Assembly: GCA_910575775.1 (NCBI GenBank)
Contig: CAJTEY010000011.1
Coordinates: 55,691-119,690, forward strand
Direction of reading: 5' to 3'
Length of the DNA: 64,000 nucleotides
From: Lachnospiraceae bacterium
GTDB taxonomy: Bacteria; Bacillota; Clostridia; Lachnospirales; Lachnospiraceae
The notes beneath the pieces are model-generated. The model saw only the letters and a program-made list of their open reading frames with translations. It searched no databases and was not told the DNA's origin. Position 1 is the stretch's first letter; every line of letters starts with the position of its first letter. A program made the translations under genes and the position numbers. Positions 9,624 to 18,664 of the stretch are shown piece after piece.

Positions 9624-10268
9624 TTATGTCGCCTCCTCCGACGAGGAGAGATTGTAGGACAGTTTCATCAAACTGTCTGACAGATGCACGTTTTCTACCT
9701 GAATATGTCCCGGAAGACGCAGATCCACATGCGCAAAATTCCAGATACCCTTGATACCGCAGGCGGCAAGCTGCTCGGCCGTCTCCACCGCCGCATTCTT
9801 GGGTATGGTAAGCACCGCAATATCAATATTATGATCCCGGATAAAACCCGCCATTTCTTCCATCGGACGCACCGCAATGCTGCGGATCTTTTTCCCGCAG
9901 ACCTTCGGATCACTGTCAAACAGTCCGCAGAAAAGAAAACCCCGCCGTTCAAAATTAGAGTAATTGACGAGCGCCTGCCCCAGATGCCCTGCGCCCACGA
10001 TAATCAGTCTGTGTTCTCTGTTTAAACCCAGTATCTTTCCGATCTCGTCGTAAAGATGCCCGACATTGTAACCATATCCCTGTTGCCCGAAACCACCGAA
10101 GGTATTCAAATCCTGCCTGATCTGTGAAGCCGTCACCTGCATAATATCAGATAGTTCCTGGGAGGAAACACGCTCGATCCCTTCATCCCGGAGTTCTCCC
10201 AGATATCGCAGATATCTGGGCAGACGCCCCACAACAGCCTGTGAAATTTCTTTTTCTTCCACGACCAT
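9624..10268 (-). CDS. rex: redox-sensing transcriptional repressor Rex
   Basis: A 214-residue Rex protein. The N-terminal winged helix has RLPRYLRYLGELRDEGIERVSSQELS and SQIRQDLNTFGGFGQQGYGYNV. The Rossmann domain carries IIVGAGHLGQAL for NAD(H) binding, and the C-terminus ends with the swap helix (GIWNFAHVDLRLP, VENVHLSDSLMKLSY). Rex represses fermentation and electron-transfer genes when NADH/NAD+ is low. ATG 10268 has GGAGG upstream. It has its own promoter at 10292-10320; I could not find a clear Rex operator there. Confidence 0.96.
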   Translation of the reverse strand: MVVEEKEISQAVVGRLPRYLRYLGELRDEGIERVSSQELSDIMQVTASQIRQDLNTFGGFGQQGYGYNVGHLYDEIGKILGLNREHRLIIVGAGHLGQALVNYSNFERRGFLFCGLFDSDPKVCGKKIRSIAVRPMEEMAGFIRDHNIDIAVLTIPKNAAVETAEQLAACGIKGIWNFAHVDLRLPGHIQVENVHLSDSLMKLSYNLSSSEEAT

Positions 10269-10291
10269 ATCCTCCGTTAAATTCTTCTTAC

Positions 10292-10320
10292 ATCTTACGC
10301 TTATGTTAAATTTTTGTCAA
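10292..10320 (-). promoter_or_regulatory. sigma-A promoter of rex
   Basis: Minus strand: TTGACA, 17 bases, TAAGAT. It lies 24 bases before the rex start codon and drives rex plus the coiled-coil gene. Confidence 0.7.
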
Positions 10321-10398
10321 TTCCTGCCTGAGGCTCTTACGGTCTCATCCGAAATGCCATATCCCTTAGAAAATGGTCACGTCAATTCATTTAAAAGA

Positions 10399-10427
10399 TT
10401 GACAGGGGGCGCCCCGGTCTGTAAACT
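10399..10427 (+). promoter_or_regulatory. sigma-A promoter of the ABC-F gene
   Basis: Plus strand: perfect TTGACA, 17 bases, TAAACT. Transcription would begin near 10434, on top of the first in-frame ATG (10433), which is why the ABC-F start is placed at 10469. Confidence 0.65.
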
Positions 10428-10468
10428 GAACAATGTATATGATCCAGGAAAGGCCAGGTAAACTTAAG

Positions 10469-12415
10469 ATGATTCTTTCTGTCAGCAATATCCATAAATC
10501 ATTTAACGAGGTTCCCGTACTCAGGAATGTATCGTTTCACATAGAGGACAACGAAAAAGCCGCGATCGTAGGCATAAACGGCGCGGGGAAAACCACGCTT
10601 TTGCGCATCATCATGGGTGAACTGTCCGCAGATGAGGGCCTTGTGACCTTTGCAAAGGATAAAACCGTCGGGTATCTCTCCCAGCATGAAGCTGTGTCCG
10701 GGGAAAACACCATCTATCAGGAACTCCTCTCCGTCAAGCAGGAGATTCTGGATATGGAGCAGCAGATGCATACGATAGAGTTACAGATGAAGACCGCATC
10801 CGGCGGGCTCCTGGATAAGCTTATGAACAGCTATGCTTCCCTGACCCACGCTTACGAGTCTGCCAACGGTTACGCCTATAAAAGCGAGCTTGTGGGTGTA
10901 TTGAAGGGACTCGGTTTTTCGGAAGACGAGTTTAATAAATCCGTGTCCACCCTGTCCGGCGGACAGAAAACAAGGGTTGCACTTGGAAAACTCCTTCTGC
11001 TGAAACCCAATCTGATCATTCTGGATGAGCCTACCAACCATCTGGATCTGCAGTCCATCGCATGGCTGGAAACGTACCTTCTGAATTATAAGGGTGCGGT
11101 GATTATCGTCTCCCACGACCGCTATTTCCTTGATCGGATCGCCAACAAGGTGATCGAACTGGACAATACGGCAGCCACTGTCTTTTCCGGCAATTATTCC
11201 TCCTATGCCGCCGGGAAGGAGAGGCTCCGCGCTGCCGCCTACAATGCCTATATGAAACAGCAGCAGGAAATCAAACATCAGGAAGCGGTGATTGAGAAGC
11301 TCAGATCCTTTAACCGGGAAAAATCTATCAAACGGGCGGAGAGCCGTGAAAAAATGCTGCAAAAGATAGAAGTTTTGGAAAAGCCGGCACAAGTTCGGGC
11401 TGATATGCATTTGACGCTGGAGCCCAAATTCCAGAGCGGCAACGACGTGCTGCAGGTGGACGGACTGTCCAAGTCTTTCGGTCAGCTCTCCCTCTTCGAC
11501 CGTCTTTCCTTCGAGCTGAAAAAAGGGGAACATGTGGCCATCATCGGAGACAACGGCACGGGAAAAACGACCATCCTGAAAATCATCAACGAGCTTCTGG
11601 CGCCTGACTGCGGAACGGTTCGTCTGGGCGCAAATGTGGCAGTCGGCTACTACGACCAGGAACACCATGTGCTCCACCCCGAAAAGACACTGTTTCAGGA
11701 AATATCGGACGACTATCCGAATCTGAATAACACGGAGATCCGAAACACGCTTGCTGCCTTTCTCTTTACAGGGGAGGACGTCTTTAAGACGATCAGCACC
11801 TTAAGCGGCGGGGAACGGGGCAGACTTTCCCTTGCCAAACTCATGCTATCCGAAGCCAATTTTCTGATTCTGGATGAGCCTACCAACCATCTGGACATTA
11901 TGTCCAAGGAAATACTGGAAGACGCCCTGTCCGCTTACACAGGAACCGTGCTCTATGTCTCCCACGACCGCTATTTCATAAACAGAACGGCCCATCGGAT
12001 TCTTGACCTGAACCGCCGGACGCTGACAAACTATCTGGGTAATTATGATTACTATCTGGAGAAAAAGGAAGAACAGCTCGCCAAAATCGACGCCGCCTTT
12101 ACGGATTCCCGACAGGGGACAGCATCTGTCACAGAACATGGAACAGGTGATGCGCCCTCCGGGGCTAAGCAGGATTGGAAAGCCATGAAGGAACAGCAGG
12201 CCGCTCAGCGCAAGCGGGAAAACACTCTGAAAAAGTGCGAGGAACGGATTGAGACGCTGGAACAGCGCAACGAAGAGATAGACGGGCTTATGGTCTCTCC
12301 CGATGTATGTACGAATGTGGCGAAGCTGCAGGAGCTGAATCGCGAGAAAGAAGGGAACGAGGAGGAGCTTTTGGCGCTGTATGAGAAGTGGGAGGAGTTG
12401 TCGCTGGAAGAATAA
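10469..12415 (+). CDS. ABC-F family ATP-binding protein
   Basis: A 648-residue protein with two ABC ATPase domains and no membrane part. Domain 1 has Walker A GINGAGKTT, signature LSGGQKTRV and Walker B LIILDEPTNHLD. Domain 2 has GDNGTGKTT, LSGGERGRLS and LILDEPTNHLD. A linker rich in Lys, Arg and Glu joins them (about residues 240-310), and a charged C-terminal coiled coil follows. ABC-F proteins bind the ribosomal E site; some give antibiotic protection and others act in translation. Nothing here identifies a resistance subtype. Diverges from rex. Confidence 0.92.
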   Translation: MILSVSNIHKSFNEVPVLRNVSFHIEDNEKAAIVGINGAGKTTLLRIIMGELSADEGLVTFAKDKTVGYLSQHEAVSGENTIYQELLSVKQEILDMEQQMHTIELQMKTASGGLLDKLMNSYASLTHAYESANGYAYKSELVGVLKGLGFSEDEFNKSVSTLSGGQKTRVALGKLLLLKPNLIILDEPTNHLDLQSIAWLETYLLNYKGAVIIVSHDRYFLDRIANKVIELDNTAATVFSGNYSSYAAGKERLRAAAYNAYMKQQQEIKHQEAVIEKLRSFNREKSIKRAESREKMLQKIEVLEKPAQVRADMHLTLEPKFQSGNDVLQVDGLSKSFGQLSLFDRLSFELKKGEHVAIIGDNGTGKTTILKIINELLAPDCGTVRLGANVAVGYYDQEHHVLHPEKTLFQEISDDYPNLNNTEIRNTLAAFLFTGEDVFKTISTLSGGERGRLSLAKLMLSEANFLILDEPTNHLDIMSKEILEDALSAYTGTVLYVSHDRYFINRTAHRILDLNRRTLTNYLGNYDYYLEKKEEQLAKIDAAFTDSRQGTASVTEHGTGDAPSGAKQDWKAMKEQQAAQRKRENTLKKCEERIETLEQRNEEIDGLMVSPDVCTNVAKLQELNREKEGNEEELLALYEKWEELSLEE

Positions 12416-12439
12416 ATTCTATAGAAAATAGAAATGAGG

Positions 12440-12474
12440 GACGGGACGCTGTGCAGATTCATTCGCGCCCCGTC
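12440..12474. terminator. possible two-way terminator between ABC-F and icd
   Basis: GACGGG and CCCGTC, extended by CGC/GCG around one mismatch, form a hairpin between two converging genes. There is no clear T-run on either side, so this is tentative. Confidence 0.35.
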
Positions 12475-12486
12475 ATTCACACTATT

Positions 12487-13698
12487 TCATAACGTCTCAA
12501 ATGTCTTTTTGATCTCCTTGATAAAGTCCTCACTGTTTAAAACCGTCACATCCTTCAGAGACGTAATCAGCGCGAGGTCTTTCGTCATCCTTCCGCTTTC
12601 AATGGTGGCAATCGTGGCCTTTTCCAGCTTATCCGCAAAAGCCATCAGCTCCTTGTTTCCATCCAGCTCACCGCGCTTTCTGAGTGCTCCCGTCCATGCG
12701 AAGATGGTGGCCACAGAATTGGTGGAGGTCTCCTCTCCCGCCAGATGTTTATAATAGTGTCTCTGCACCGTGCCGTGCGCCGCTTCGTACTCGTACACGC
12801 CGTCGGGAGATACAAGGACAGAAGTCATCATAGCCAGGGAACCAAATGCGGAGGACACCATATCACTCATCACATCGCCGTCATAGTTCTTGCATGCCCA
12901 GATAAAGCCGCCCTTTGCCTTCATCACGCGCGCAACCGCATCGTCAATCAGCGTATAGAAATACTCGATACCCGCAGCCTCAAATTTCTCCTTATACTCT
13001 TCGTCGTAAATCTCCTGGAAAATATCCTTAAAGTTGTGGTCATACTTCTTGGAAATCGTATCCTTCGTGGCAAACCAGAGATCCTGCTTCGTATCCAGCG
13101 CATAGTTGAAGCATGCCTTCGCAAAGCTGGCAATGGACTTGTCCGTATTGTGAATGCCCTGCAGGATGCCGGGGCCGGTAAACTCGTGAATCGTCTCCCT
13201 CATCTCGGTTCCGTCTGCGGCGGTAAACAAAAGCTCTGCCTTACCCGCGCCAGGCACTTTGATCTCCGTGTTCTTGTAGACGTCTCCATAGGCATGTCTG
13301 GCCAGTGTGATAGGCTTTTTCCAATTCTTCACGCACGGCTCAATGCCCTTTACGACAATCGGCGCGCGGAATACCGTGCCGTCAAGGGCGGCGCGGATCG
13401 TACCGTTGGGACTTTTCCACATTTCTTTCAGATGGTACTCCGTCATTCTTGCCGCGTTCGGCGTGATGGTGGCGCACTTTACGGCTACACCGTATTTTTT
13501 TGTGGCCTCTGCGGAATCAATGGTCACCTGATCGTCCGTCTCATTGCGGCAGGCGAGCCCCAGATCATAATATTCCGTCTTCAAGTCGATATAGGGAATC
13601 AGCAGCTCCTCCTTAATCATTTTCCAGAGGATTCTCGTCATCTCATCCCCGTCCATCTCCACCAGAGGTGTTGTCATTTTGATTTTTTCCATCTGCAT
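12487..13698 (-). CDS. icd: NADP-dependent isocitrate dehydrogenase
   Basis: A 403-residue enzyme of the homodimeric, eukaryote-like NADP-IDH subfamily. It converts isocitrate to 2-oxoglutarate and supplies NADPH and glutamate precursors. Motifs: [69 protein letters not shown] (metal-binding aspartates) and [12 protein letters not shown]. Length is normal. ATG 13698 or ATG 13692 could be the start; the AAAGG upstream does not settle it. It follows a GntR/FCD regulator gene by 93 bases in the same direction, which suggests that the regulator controls it. Confidence 0.95.
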   Translation of the reverse strand: MQMEKIKMTTPLVEMDGDEMTRILWKMIKEELLIPYIDLKTEYYDLGLACRNETDDQVTIDSAEATKKYGVAVKCATITPNAARMTEYHLKEMWKSPNGTIRAALDGTVFRAPIVVKGIEPCVKNWKKPITLARHAYGDVYKNTEIKVPGAGKAELLFTAADGTEMRETIHEFTGPGILQGIHNTDKSIASFAKACFNYALDTKQDLWFATKDTISKKYDHNFKDIFQEIYDEEYKEKFEAAGIEYFYTLIDDAVARVMKAKGGFIWACKNYDGDVMSDMVSSAFGSLAMMTSVLVSPDGVYEYEAAHGTVQRHYYKHLAGEETSTNSVATIFAWTGALRKRGELDGNKELMAFADKLEKATIATIESGRMTKDLALITSLKDVTVLNSEDFIKEIKKTFETL

Positions 13699-13791
13699 TC
13701 CGCCTTTCCCGCCGCCTGCTTTGCGCCGTCTATATTTTTTTGCCAGTTACATACGTTTTCCATCCGATCCATTTGCTGCCTTTTTCACCGA

Positions 13792-14517
13792 TTATTTACT
13801 GTCGCTGCTATCTTCCGCAGTTTCGCCCATATTTTCCCCGTAAATTTCCTTCAGGCCGTTTTTCACCATATTGTCGTAGGCGTTAATCATATGCTGGTTT
13901 GCCAGCTTCTCCGCAAGTGCGGCGTCCCCCGCCTTTATCGCCTCCATGATGTGCCTGTGCTCATCGTTGGAGGCCCGTCCTCTCGTATTGGTCGCCAGCG
14001 TCTTCTGTCTGACGCGCAGCACATAGCGGTGGAAGTCCTTCAGAGTATGCTCCAAAAGCTTGGAATCACAGGCTTCATACAGGATATCGTGAAAACGGTT
14101 GTCCAGCTCCGCGATCTGGTCTAAATGTCCCTTCTCCTCGTGGAAATCGGCGAGATAGATGTTCTCCTCCATCTCCTCCATCTGTTCCTTCGATATCTTC
14201 TCTGTCGCCAGACGGGCGCACAGCCCTTCCAGCAGAGAGCGGATCATATAAATGTCCTTCACATCCTTGGCTGTGATTCCCGTCACATAAGCGCCTTTGT
14301 TGGGGACAATCCGAATCAGCCCCTCCAGCTCCAACTGCCGGAATGCCTCTCTGACCGGGGTACGGCTCACGCCAAGCTCCTCACCGATGGCCACTTCCTT
14401 TAATTCCTCGTGCTCCTTGTACTTGCCGCTCAGGATATCTTCCCTCAGCCTCTGGAACACGCGTCCGCGCAGGGAATACTTATCTGTTGACTCATATTTC
14501 TTGTCATAGTTCGTCAT
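13792..14517 (-). CDS. GntR-family (FCD/FadR-type) transcriptional regulator
   Basis: A 241-residue regulator. The N-terminal winged helix contains LREDILSGKYKEHEELKEVAIGEELGVSRTPVREAFRQLELEGLI. The FCD ligand-binding domain follows (IYMIRSLLEGLCARLA, ELDNRFHDILYEAC, DEHRHIMEAIKAGD), with the Asp/His residues that bind metal and organic acids in this family. A GTG at 14529 is in frame, but ATG 14517 with GAGG six bases upstream is the better start. A palindrome of the type bound by this subfamily overlaps its own promoter, pointing to autorepression. The next gene, icd, is a likely target. Confidence 0.9.
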   Translation of the reverse strand: MTNYDKKYESTDKYSLRGRVFQRLREDILSGKYKEHEELKEVAIGEELGVSRTPVREAFRQLELEGLIRIVPNKGAYVTGITAKDVKDIYMIRSLLEGLCARLATEKISKEQMEEMEENIYLADFHEEKGHLDQIAELDNRFHDILYEACDSKLLEHTLKDFHRYVLRVRQKTLATNTRGRASNDEHRHIMEAIKAGDAALAEKLANQHMINAYDNMVKNGLKEIYGENMGETAEDSSDSK

Positions 14518-14614
14518 CTCATTCCTCACTTCTGCACCGCCTTATTTTTCTTTTCTTAACGGCGCATGAACGGGATCGTGAACACAACGCCCGTTTTTCT
14601 TTTTACCTCGTATA

Positions 14615-14626
14615 ATTGTATACAAT
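14615..14626. promoter_or_regulatory. GntR/FCD operator palindrome
   Basis: ATTGTATACAAT is a perfect 12-bp palindrome. Its core TTGTATACAA fits the operator type bound by FadR/FCD-subfamily GntR proteins. It covers the -10 hexamer of the gntR promoter, the expected place for autorepression. Confidence 0.65.
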
Positions 14627-14643
14627 ATACCTTCCTCTGTCAA
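14615..14643 (-). promoter_or_regulatory. gntR promoter
   Basis: Minus strand: perfect TTGACA, 17 bases, TACAAT. The -35 reaches into the last codons of the subtilisin gene ending at 14640. Confidence 0.8.
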
Positions 14644-15560
14644 TAATAACTGCACAATTTTTCTATATCCAGCATCCCCCATCCCTGCCTGTACCACGCT
14701 TCCCCCAGGTCTCTGGCCGTGTAAACCATCTGTCTCTTCACCTGGGCGCTGTTGCTGTATGGATATTTCTGCAGATACAGCGCCGCCGCGCCCGATACAA
14801 TGGGCGTAGCCATAGAGGTTCCGCTCTTCTTCGTGTACGGATCCCGGTATACGCCCCTCCTGTTCTTTCGCCACGTCAGGTTACAGGAAACCACATCCGT
14901 ACCCGGCGCTACCAGATCCGGCTTTCTGTAGGGAAAACCCTCGCGCACCCTGCCCGAATAGTTCTCACACAGATCCTTTCTCAAACCGAAATACCCGCCC
15001 TCGTTGCAGCCTACGGTAATGACACTGCGGCTTTCCCCAAGCGGAGACAGCGTTCCCTCCCCAGGGCCTTTGTTTCCGGCGGCGCAGACGACCACTACCC
15101 CCTGCTCACAGACCGTCTCCAATAATCCTGAAAGCTCCTCCACCCGCTCCCTGTTCCCGTCCTCTCCGATACCGACAGAAATATTGAGCACCCGGATCCG
15201 ATACCGCAGACGGTTCTCCAAAACCCAGAGAAGACCATGATACATACTCTCTATGCTTCCCTCTCCCTTCTCATCGAGAACTTTCCCCACACAGAGTCTG
15301 CATGTGGGAGCAATCCCGCTGAACCGGCCATTGGAGAGGCGTCCGCTCCCGCCGATGCATCCGGCCACATGGGTTCCGTGTCCGCTGTCATCATAGAAGC
15401 CCTGTCTGCCATTCACAAAATCCCGAAAGGCAATCACACGATCCTCAAAGTCCGGGTGACTGCCAATCCCTGTATCTAAAACGGCCACGCAGACTTCCTC
15501 CGTGACCACACTGTACTGTAACTCTTCACTGCATCCAAGCTGTCTCTTTACCCTGTCCAT
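14640..15560 (-). CDS. S8 subtilisin-like serine protease, intracellular type
   Basis: A 306-residue subtilase with the full catalytic triad: Asp in VAVLDTGIGSHPDF, His in DDSGHGTHVAGCIGG and Ser in KSGTSMATPIVSGAAAL. The oxyanion Asn is in CAAGNKGPG. There is no signal peptide, membrane segment or long propeptide; a short N-terminus of about 20 residues precedes the catalytic domain, like intracellular subtilisins. The ribosome-binding site is weak: the nearest GGGAG lies 13 bases upstream, inside the terminator of the preceding LRR gene. It reads in the same direction as the LRR/sortase cluster, which ends at that terminator. Confidence 0.93.
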   Translation of the reverse strand: MDRVKRQLGCSEELQYSVVTEEVCVAVLDTGIGSHPDFEDRVIAFRDFVNGRQGFYDDSGHGTHVAGCIGGSGRLSNGRFSGIAPTCRLCVGKVLDEKGEGSIESMYHGLLWVLENRLRYRIRVLNISVGIGEDGNRERVEELSGLLETVCEQGVVVVCAAGNKGPGEGTLSPLGESRSVITVGCNEGGYFGLRKDLCENYSGRVREGFPYRKPDLVAPGTDVVSCNLTWRKNRRGVYRDPYTKKSGTSMATPIVSGAAALYLQKYPYSNSAQVKRQMVYTARDLGEAWYRQGWGMLDIEKLCSYY

Positions 15561-15565
15561 CGAAC

Positions 15566-15605
15566 AAAAAAACTCCCGGCTTTACATATATAGTATGCCG
15601 GGAGT
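15566..15605 (-). terminator. terminator of the sortase-LRR cluster
   Basis: Minus strand: ACTCCCGGC and GCCGGGAGT form a 9-bp stem with a 16-base loop, followed by at least six T. It lies 26 bases after the stop of the 1001-residue LRR gene and just before the subtilisin start. Confidence 0.9.
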
Positions 15606-15630
15606 CATTTTATGCGCATTTTGCCGTTTT

Positions 15631-18600
15631 TTATTTCCTTTTTCCAATCCTGCGCAGCTTTCTTCTCCACTTTATCCACGTTGTCTTCCGATAGAAGAAC
15701 ATGGCCATTGCCGCAAAGAACAATCCTGCGCCTAAGACATATTTCGGATGTATACTGTAGTCTCCTGTGTCGGGAGAGGCGTCCTTTTTGCCAAGAGAGA
15801 CAAATACTGCCTGCCCGTCCTTCACATCCGCCACTGCCGGGCCTGTACCGTAATTGTAGATACCGTAGGCCGAGAAGTGTGCCGCCTGGAATGCCACCGC
15901 GTCCCTGCCGTCCAGGGAAACGATCCGGCTGTCCACTTCCTCCATCTGTCCGTCCTCATCCAGACATACCACATGCAGATTTTCCTGCAATACGCCCGAC
16001 GGAAGCGGCATGGTAATCTCCACCCGCTGTTTGCCCAGTCCCGTAATCGGCACATTTGTCGTCGTGTCCGTCATGGTGATCTCATAGGCGTGCAGAGAAT
16101 GGGGAAGTTTACTGCCGTAAATCGACTTATATACATCCCCGATCTTCACCTTCGCCTCTTCGCTGTCAGCCAGATCTATACGGTAGCAGCCCTCGCTTCC
16201 TTCCATAACCGCCGTCACAATACTGTCCTGCGGTATGGAATAACTGCTATTCTTTACGGTAATGCCAGTCTGCGGTTTTTCGCTTTCCACATCCAAAAGC
16301 TTATCCTGTCCCTCTTCCAGCGTATAGGAACGGCCGTCTATCTCCACGGTCTCTCCAGGACCTGGGCCTCCTCCGCGTCTTGCAAGGATGGTGAGCACAC
16401 CGCCCTCTTCTTCCGGCTGATCTGCTGATTCTGTCTTAGTGCTTTTATCTTTCCGATTCGCCCTGTCGGTCTCGTCCGACGCATCCCCTGTTTCTGTGCG
16501 CGCTTCTCTGTCTGCGGTTCCGGCATCTTCCTCAGTCGCATCCGTGTTCTCTGCATCCTCGTCAGAGGATGCCTCCTCCGCCTGACCAGCCGCAGCCGTT
16601 TGTTTTCTACAAATTACCCCCGTAAATTCGCCACCCGCCTTCGACAGGCAGGTGCCTGTCAGATCCGTTACGCCCACCGGAATCACGGCGACACGGGTTC
16701 CTGTAAACACCTGTCCTCTGTAGCTATCCCGGTAAAGCTTCGTAGATGCATTTTCATAGGAACGGGCAGGAAGCCGGTTCCCTGCAAAATAGATCACGCC
16801 ATCTTTTATTTTTTCATTATCAAAAGCGCGAAGACCAATCTGCTCCACCGAAGCGGGAATGGTAACCGTCCGAATGGGACATCCCGCAAATGCCCTGTCA
16901 CGGATCTGCTGCACACCTTCCGCCCCACGAATCGATGTCAGATTCACACAATCCTCAAACGCACCCTCCCCGATCACAGAAACGCTGTCGGGAATAGATA
17001 CACCTTCCACACTGCTTAATCCCTTAAACACTTCCGGGCCAATCACTTTCACGGAATTCGGAATCGACACCACTCCGCCATTCCCTCTGTAAGCCAGCAA
17101 AATGCCGTCTCCCACAATCAGAAATTCCCCGGCCTCGCCCACATTCGCTTTCCAGCCGGAAAGCCATGGTGTCTTGTCAAAAGCAGAAACACCGATTTCC
17201 TTCACACTGGAGGGGATGACCACATTAGTCAATCCATCGCAGTGATAAAATGCCGCATAGCCGATCTCCTCCACACCATCGGGAATCTTTGCGCTGTTCA
17301 GCGCTGACCTTGCATAGGCAAACTCTCCGATACGGCGGACACCGCCTGGTATCTCGCATGATGTCATATTTTCGTCATAATAGGCCTGTGCCGCTATGAT
17401 TTCACCGTTCACTACCGTATATTTGGGGAAAGAACCACCCTTCACATCCTCCGATCCCGCAAGGCCGGGAACCGTATCCAGTTCAGGTTCTTCCACCACA
17501 GGCTCACCGCCCAGAATCTCCCCGGTGCCGCCCACATTCACGGTCGCCCTGGCATTGTCTATCAGTACATAAACCTCCTGCCCGACTACACGGGATTTGG
17601 CTTTCACGCGGGAATCATCTTCCTCTTCCTCCATCGCGTTCATATGTGTTACCTCATGGTAATAATCCACTGGTCCCACAATCGGCGCTTCCTCACTATT
17701 CTCACTGACACTTTTGGGAATAGGCGCCTCTTCATACTCGGAAACATCTATATCATTGAGAACGAGCGTCTCCGCAAAACTCTTCGCATAGGAACCAGCC
17801 TCCGCATGAATTTCCAGTTTCGTACAACCGTCAAAAGCCGTTGAGTGAATCTTGCTGACCGAAATCGGAATCGTGATATCACGGAGCCTCACACAATCTT
17901 CAAACGCCTTCATGTCAATGCTTTTCACGGAATACGGAACATTCACCTCTTTCAGGTTCTTACAGTTAGAAAACGCATAACCTGTTATCTCCGACACATT
18001 GCCGCTGATAGCGACAGACCTCAAATTATAATCCCCCCAAAAAGCATAAGCCCTGATTTTATTTACTGAGGAAGGCATACTGTAGGAATCTGCTTTTCTG
18101 CCCGCGAGCACCTGATACAGCACATCCCACCCCTTTTTGTTGTAAATTGCACCGTCATCGCAGACAAAATAAGGATTATCACTGGAAATATTTACTGAGG
18201 ATAAGCTGTAGTCCCCCGCAAAAACACCGTTTCCAAGATTCTCAAGCCCTTTTCCGACAGAAACTTTTTTTAAAGAAGGACAACTGGAAAATGCCGCATT
18301 TTCAATTATTTTCACACTGTCCGGCACTGTCACACTCTCCAGATTATCGCAATCGGAAAAAGCCCTTGCACCGATGATCTCCACAGCCTCACCCAGAGTA
18401 ACGCTGCGCACATAGTCATTCCCTGCAAAGGCTTCCGCCTCTATCCTTTTTACCTGATTAGAAAGAGACACGTTCTCAGCCGTGCCGTTATACTTCACTA
18501 ATGTAGTTCCATCCATATTAAAATCAGATGCGGCGGAGGAATCCTCCGCCTCCACATCTGAAACAGGAATCTGTGTCACGACAATCGCTGTCACTAAGAG

Positions 18601-18636
18601 CAGCGTGCCGATCAGCTTTCTTATTCGTCTCCTCAT
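15631..18636 (-). CDS. BspA-type LRR surface protein with sortase signal (1001 aa)
   Basis: A secreted, wall-anchored protein. A signal peptide fills residues 1-30 (basic MRRRIRKL, hydrophobic LLLVTAIVVT, SDVEA). Two blocks of BspA/LRR_5 repeats follow (about 40-300 and 410-625), with units such as VTVPDSVKIIENAAFSSC. An acidic Thr/Glu/Asp linker spans about 690-770. The C-terminus has a sortase-type signal: SPDTGD, IHPKYVLG, a hydrophobic helix (AGLFFAAMAMFF) and a basic tail (RRKLRRIGKRK). SPDTG fits the (S/P/N)PxTG motif used by clostridial class B sortases rather than LPxTG. It is preceded at 28 bases by the larger LRR gene, with the sortase gene beyond. Likely role is adhesion; the ligand is unknown. 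Confidence 0.88.
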   Translation of the reverse strand: MRRRIRKLIGTLLLVTAIVVTQIPVSDVEAEDSSAASDFNMDGTTLVKYNGTAENVSLSNQVKRIEAEAFAGNDYVRSVTLGEAVEIIGARAFSDCDNLESVTVPDSVKIIENAAFSSCPSLKKVSVGKGLENLGNGVFAGDYSLSSVNISSDNPYFVCDDGAIYNKKGWDVLYQVLAGRKADSYSMPSSVNKIRAYAFWGDYNLRSVAISGNVSEITGYAFSNCKNLKEVNVPYSVKSIDMKAFEDCVRLRDITIPISVSKIHSTAFDGCTKLEIHAEAGSYAKSFAETLVLNDIDVSEYEEAPIPKSVSENSEEAPIVGPVDYYHEVTHMNAMEEEEDDSRVKAKSRVVGQEVYVLIDNARATVNVGGTGEILGGEPVVEEPELDTVPGLAGSEDVKGGSFPKYTVVNGEIIAAQAYYDENMTSCEIPGGVRRIGEFAYARSALNSAKIPDGVEEIGYAAFYHCDGLTNVVIPSSVKEIGVSAFDKTPWLSGWKANVGEAGEFLIVGDGILLAYRGNGGVVSIPNSVKVIGPEVFKGLSSVEGVSIPDSVSVIGEGAFEDCVNLTSIRGAEGVQQIRDRAFAGCPIRTVTIPASVEQIGLRAFDNEKIKDGVIYFAGNRLPARSYENASTKLYRDSYRGQVFTGTRVAVIPVGVTDLTGTCLSKAGGEFTGVICRKQTAAAGQAEEASSDEDAENTDATEEDAGTADREARTETGDASDETDRANRKDKSTKTESADQPEEEGGVLTILARRGGGPGPGETVEIDGRSYTLEEGQDKLLDVESEKPQTGITVKNSSYSIPQDSIVTAVMEGSEGCYRIDLADSEEAKVKIGDVYKSIYGSKLPHSLHAYEITMTDTTTNVPITGLGKQRVEITMPLPSGVLQENLHVVCLDEDGQMEEVDSRIVSLDGRDAVAFQAAHFSAYGIYNYGTGPAVADVKDGQAVFVSLGKKDASPDTGDYSIHPKYVLGAGLFFAAMAMFFYRKTTWIKWRRKLRRIGKRK

Positions 18637-18664
18637 AAGATTTCCCCTCGGAATTATAAATCCA

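Noticed and set aside
10280..10330. Rex operator in the rex promoter
   Set aside because: The sequence GTTAAATTTTTGTCAA has some symmetry but does not fit the TTGTTAAnnnnTTAACAA type well enough.
10433..10468. Alternative start of the ABC-F protein at ATG 10433
   Set aside because: The promoter's -10 ends at 10427, so the transcript would begin about at this ATG with no ribosome-binding site.
10781..11677. 298-codon minus-strand frame
   Set aside because: Antisense shadow of the ABC-F gene.
12745..14124. 459-codon plus-strand frame
   Set aside because: It is the antisense of icd and gntR, both strongly supported, and only reflects their codon bias.
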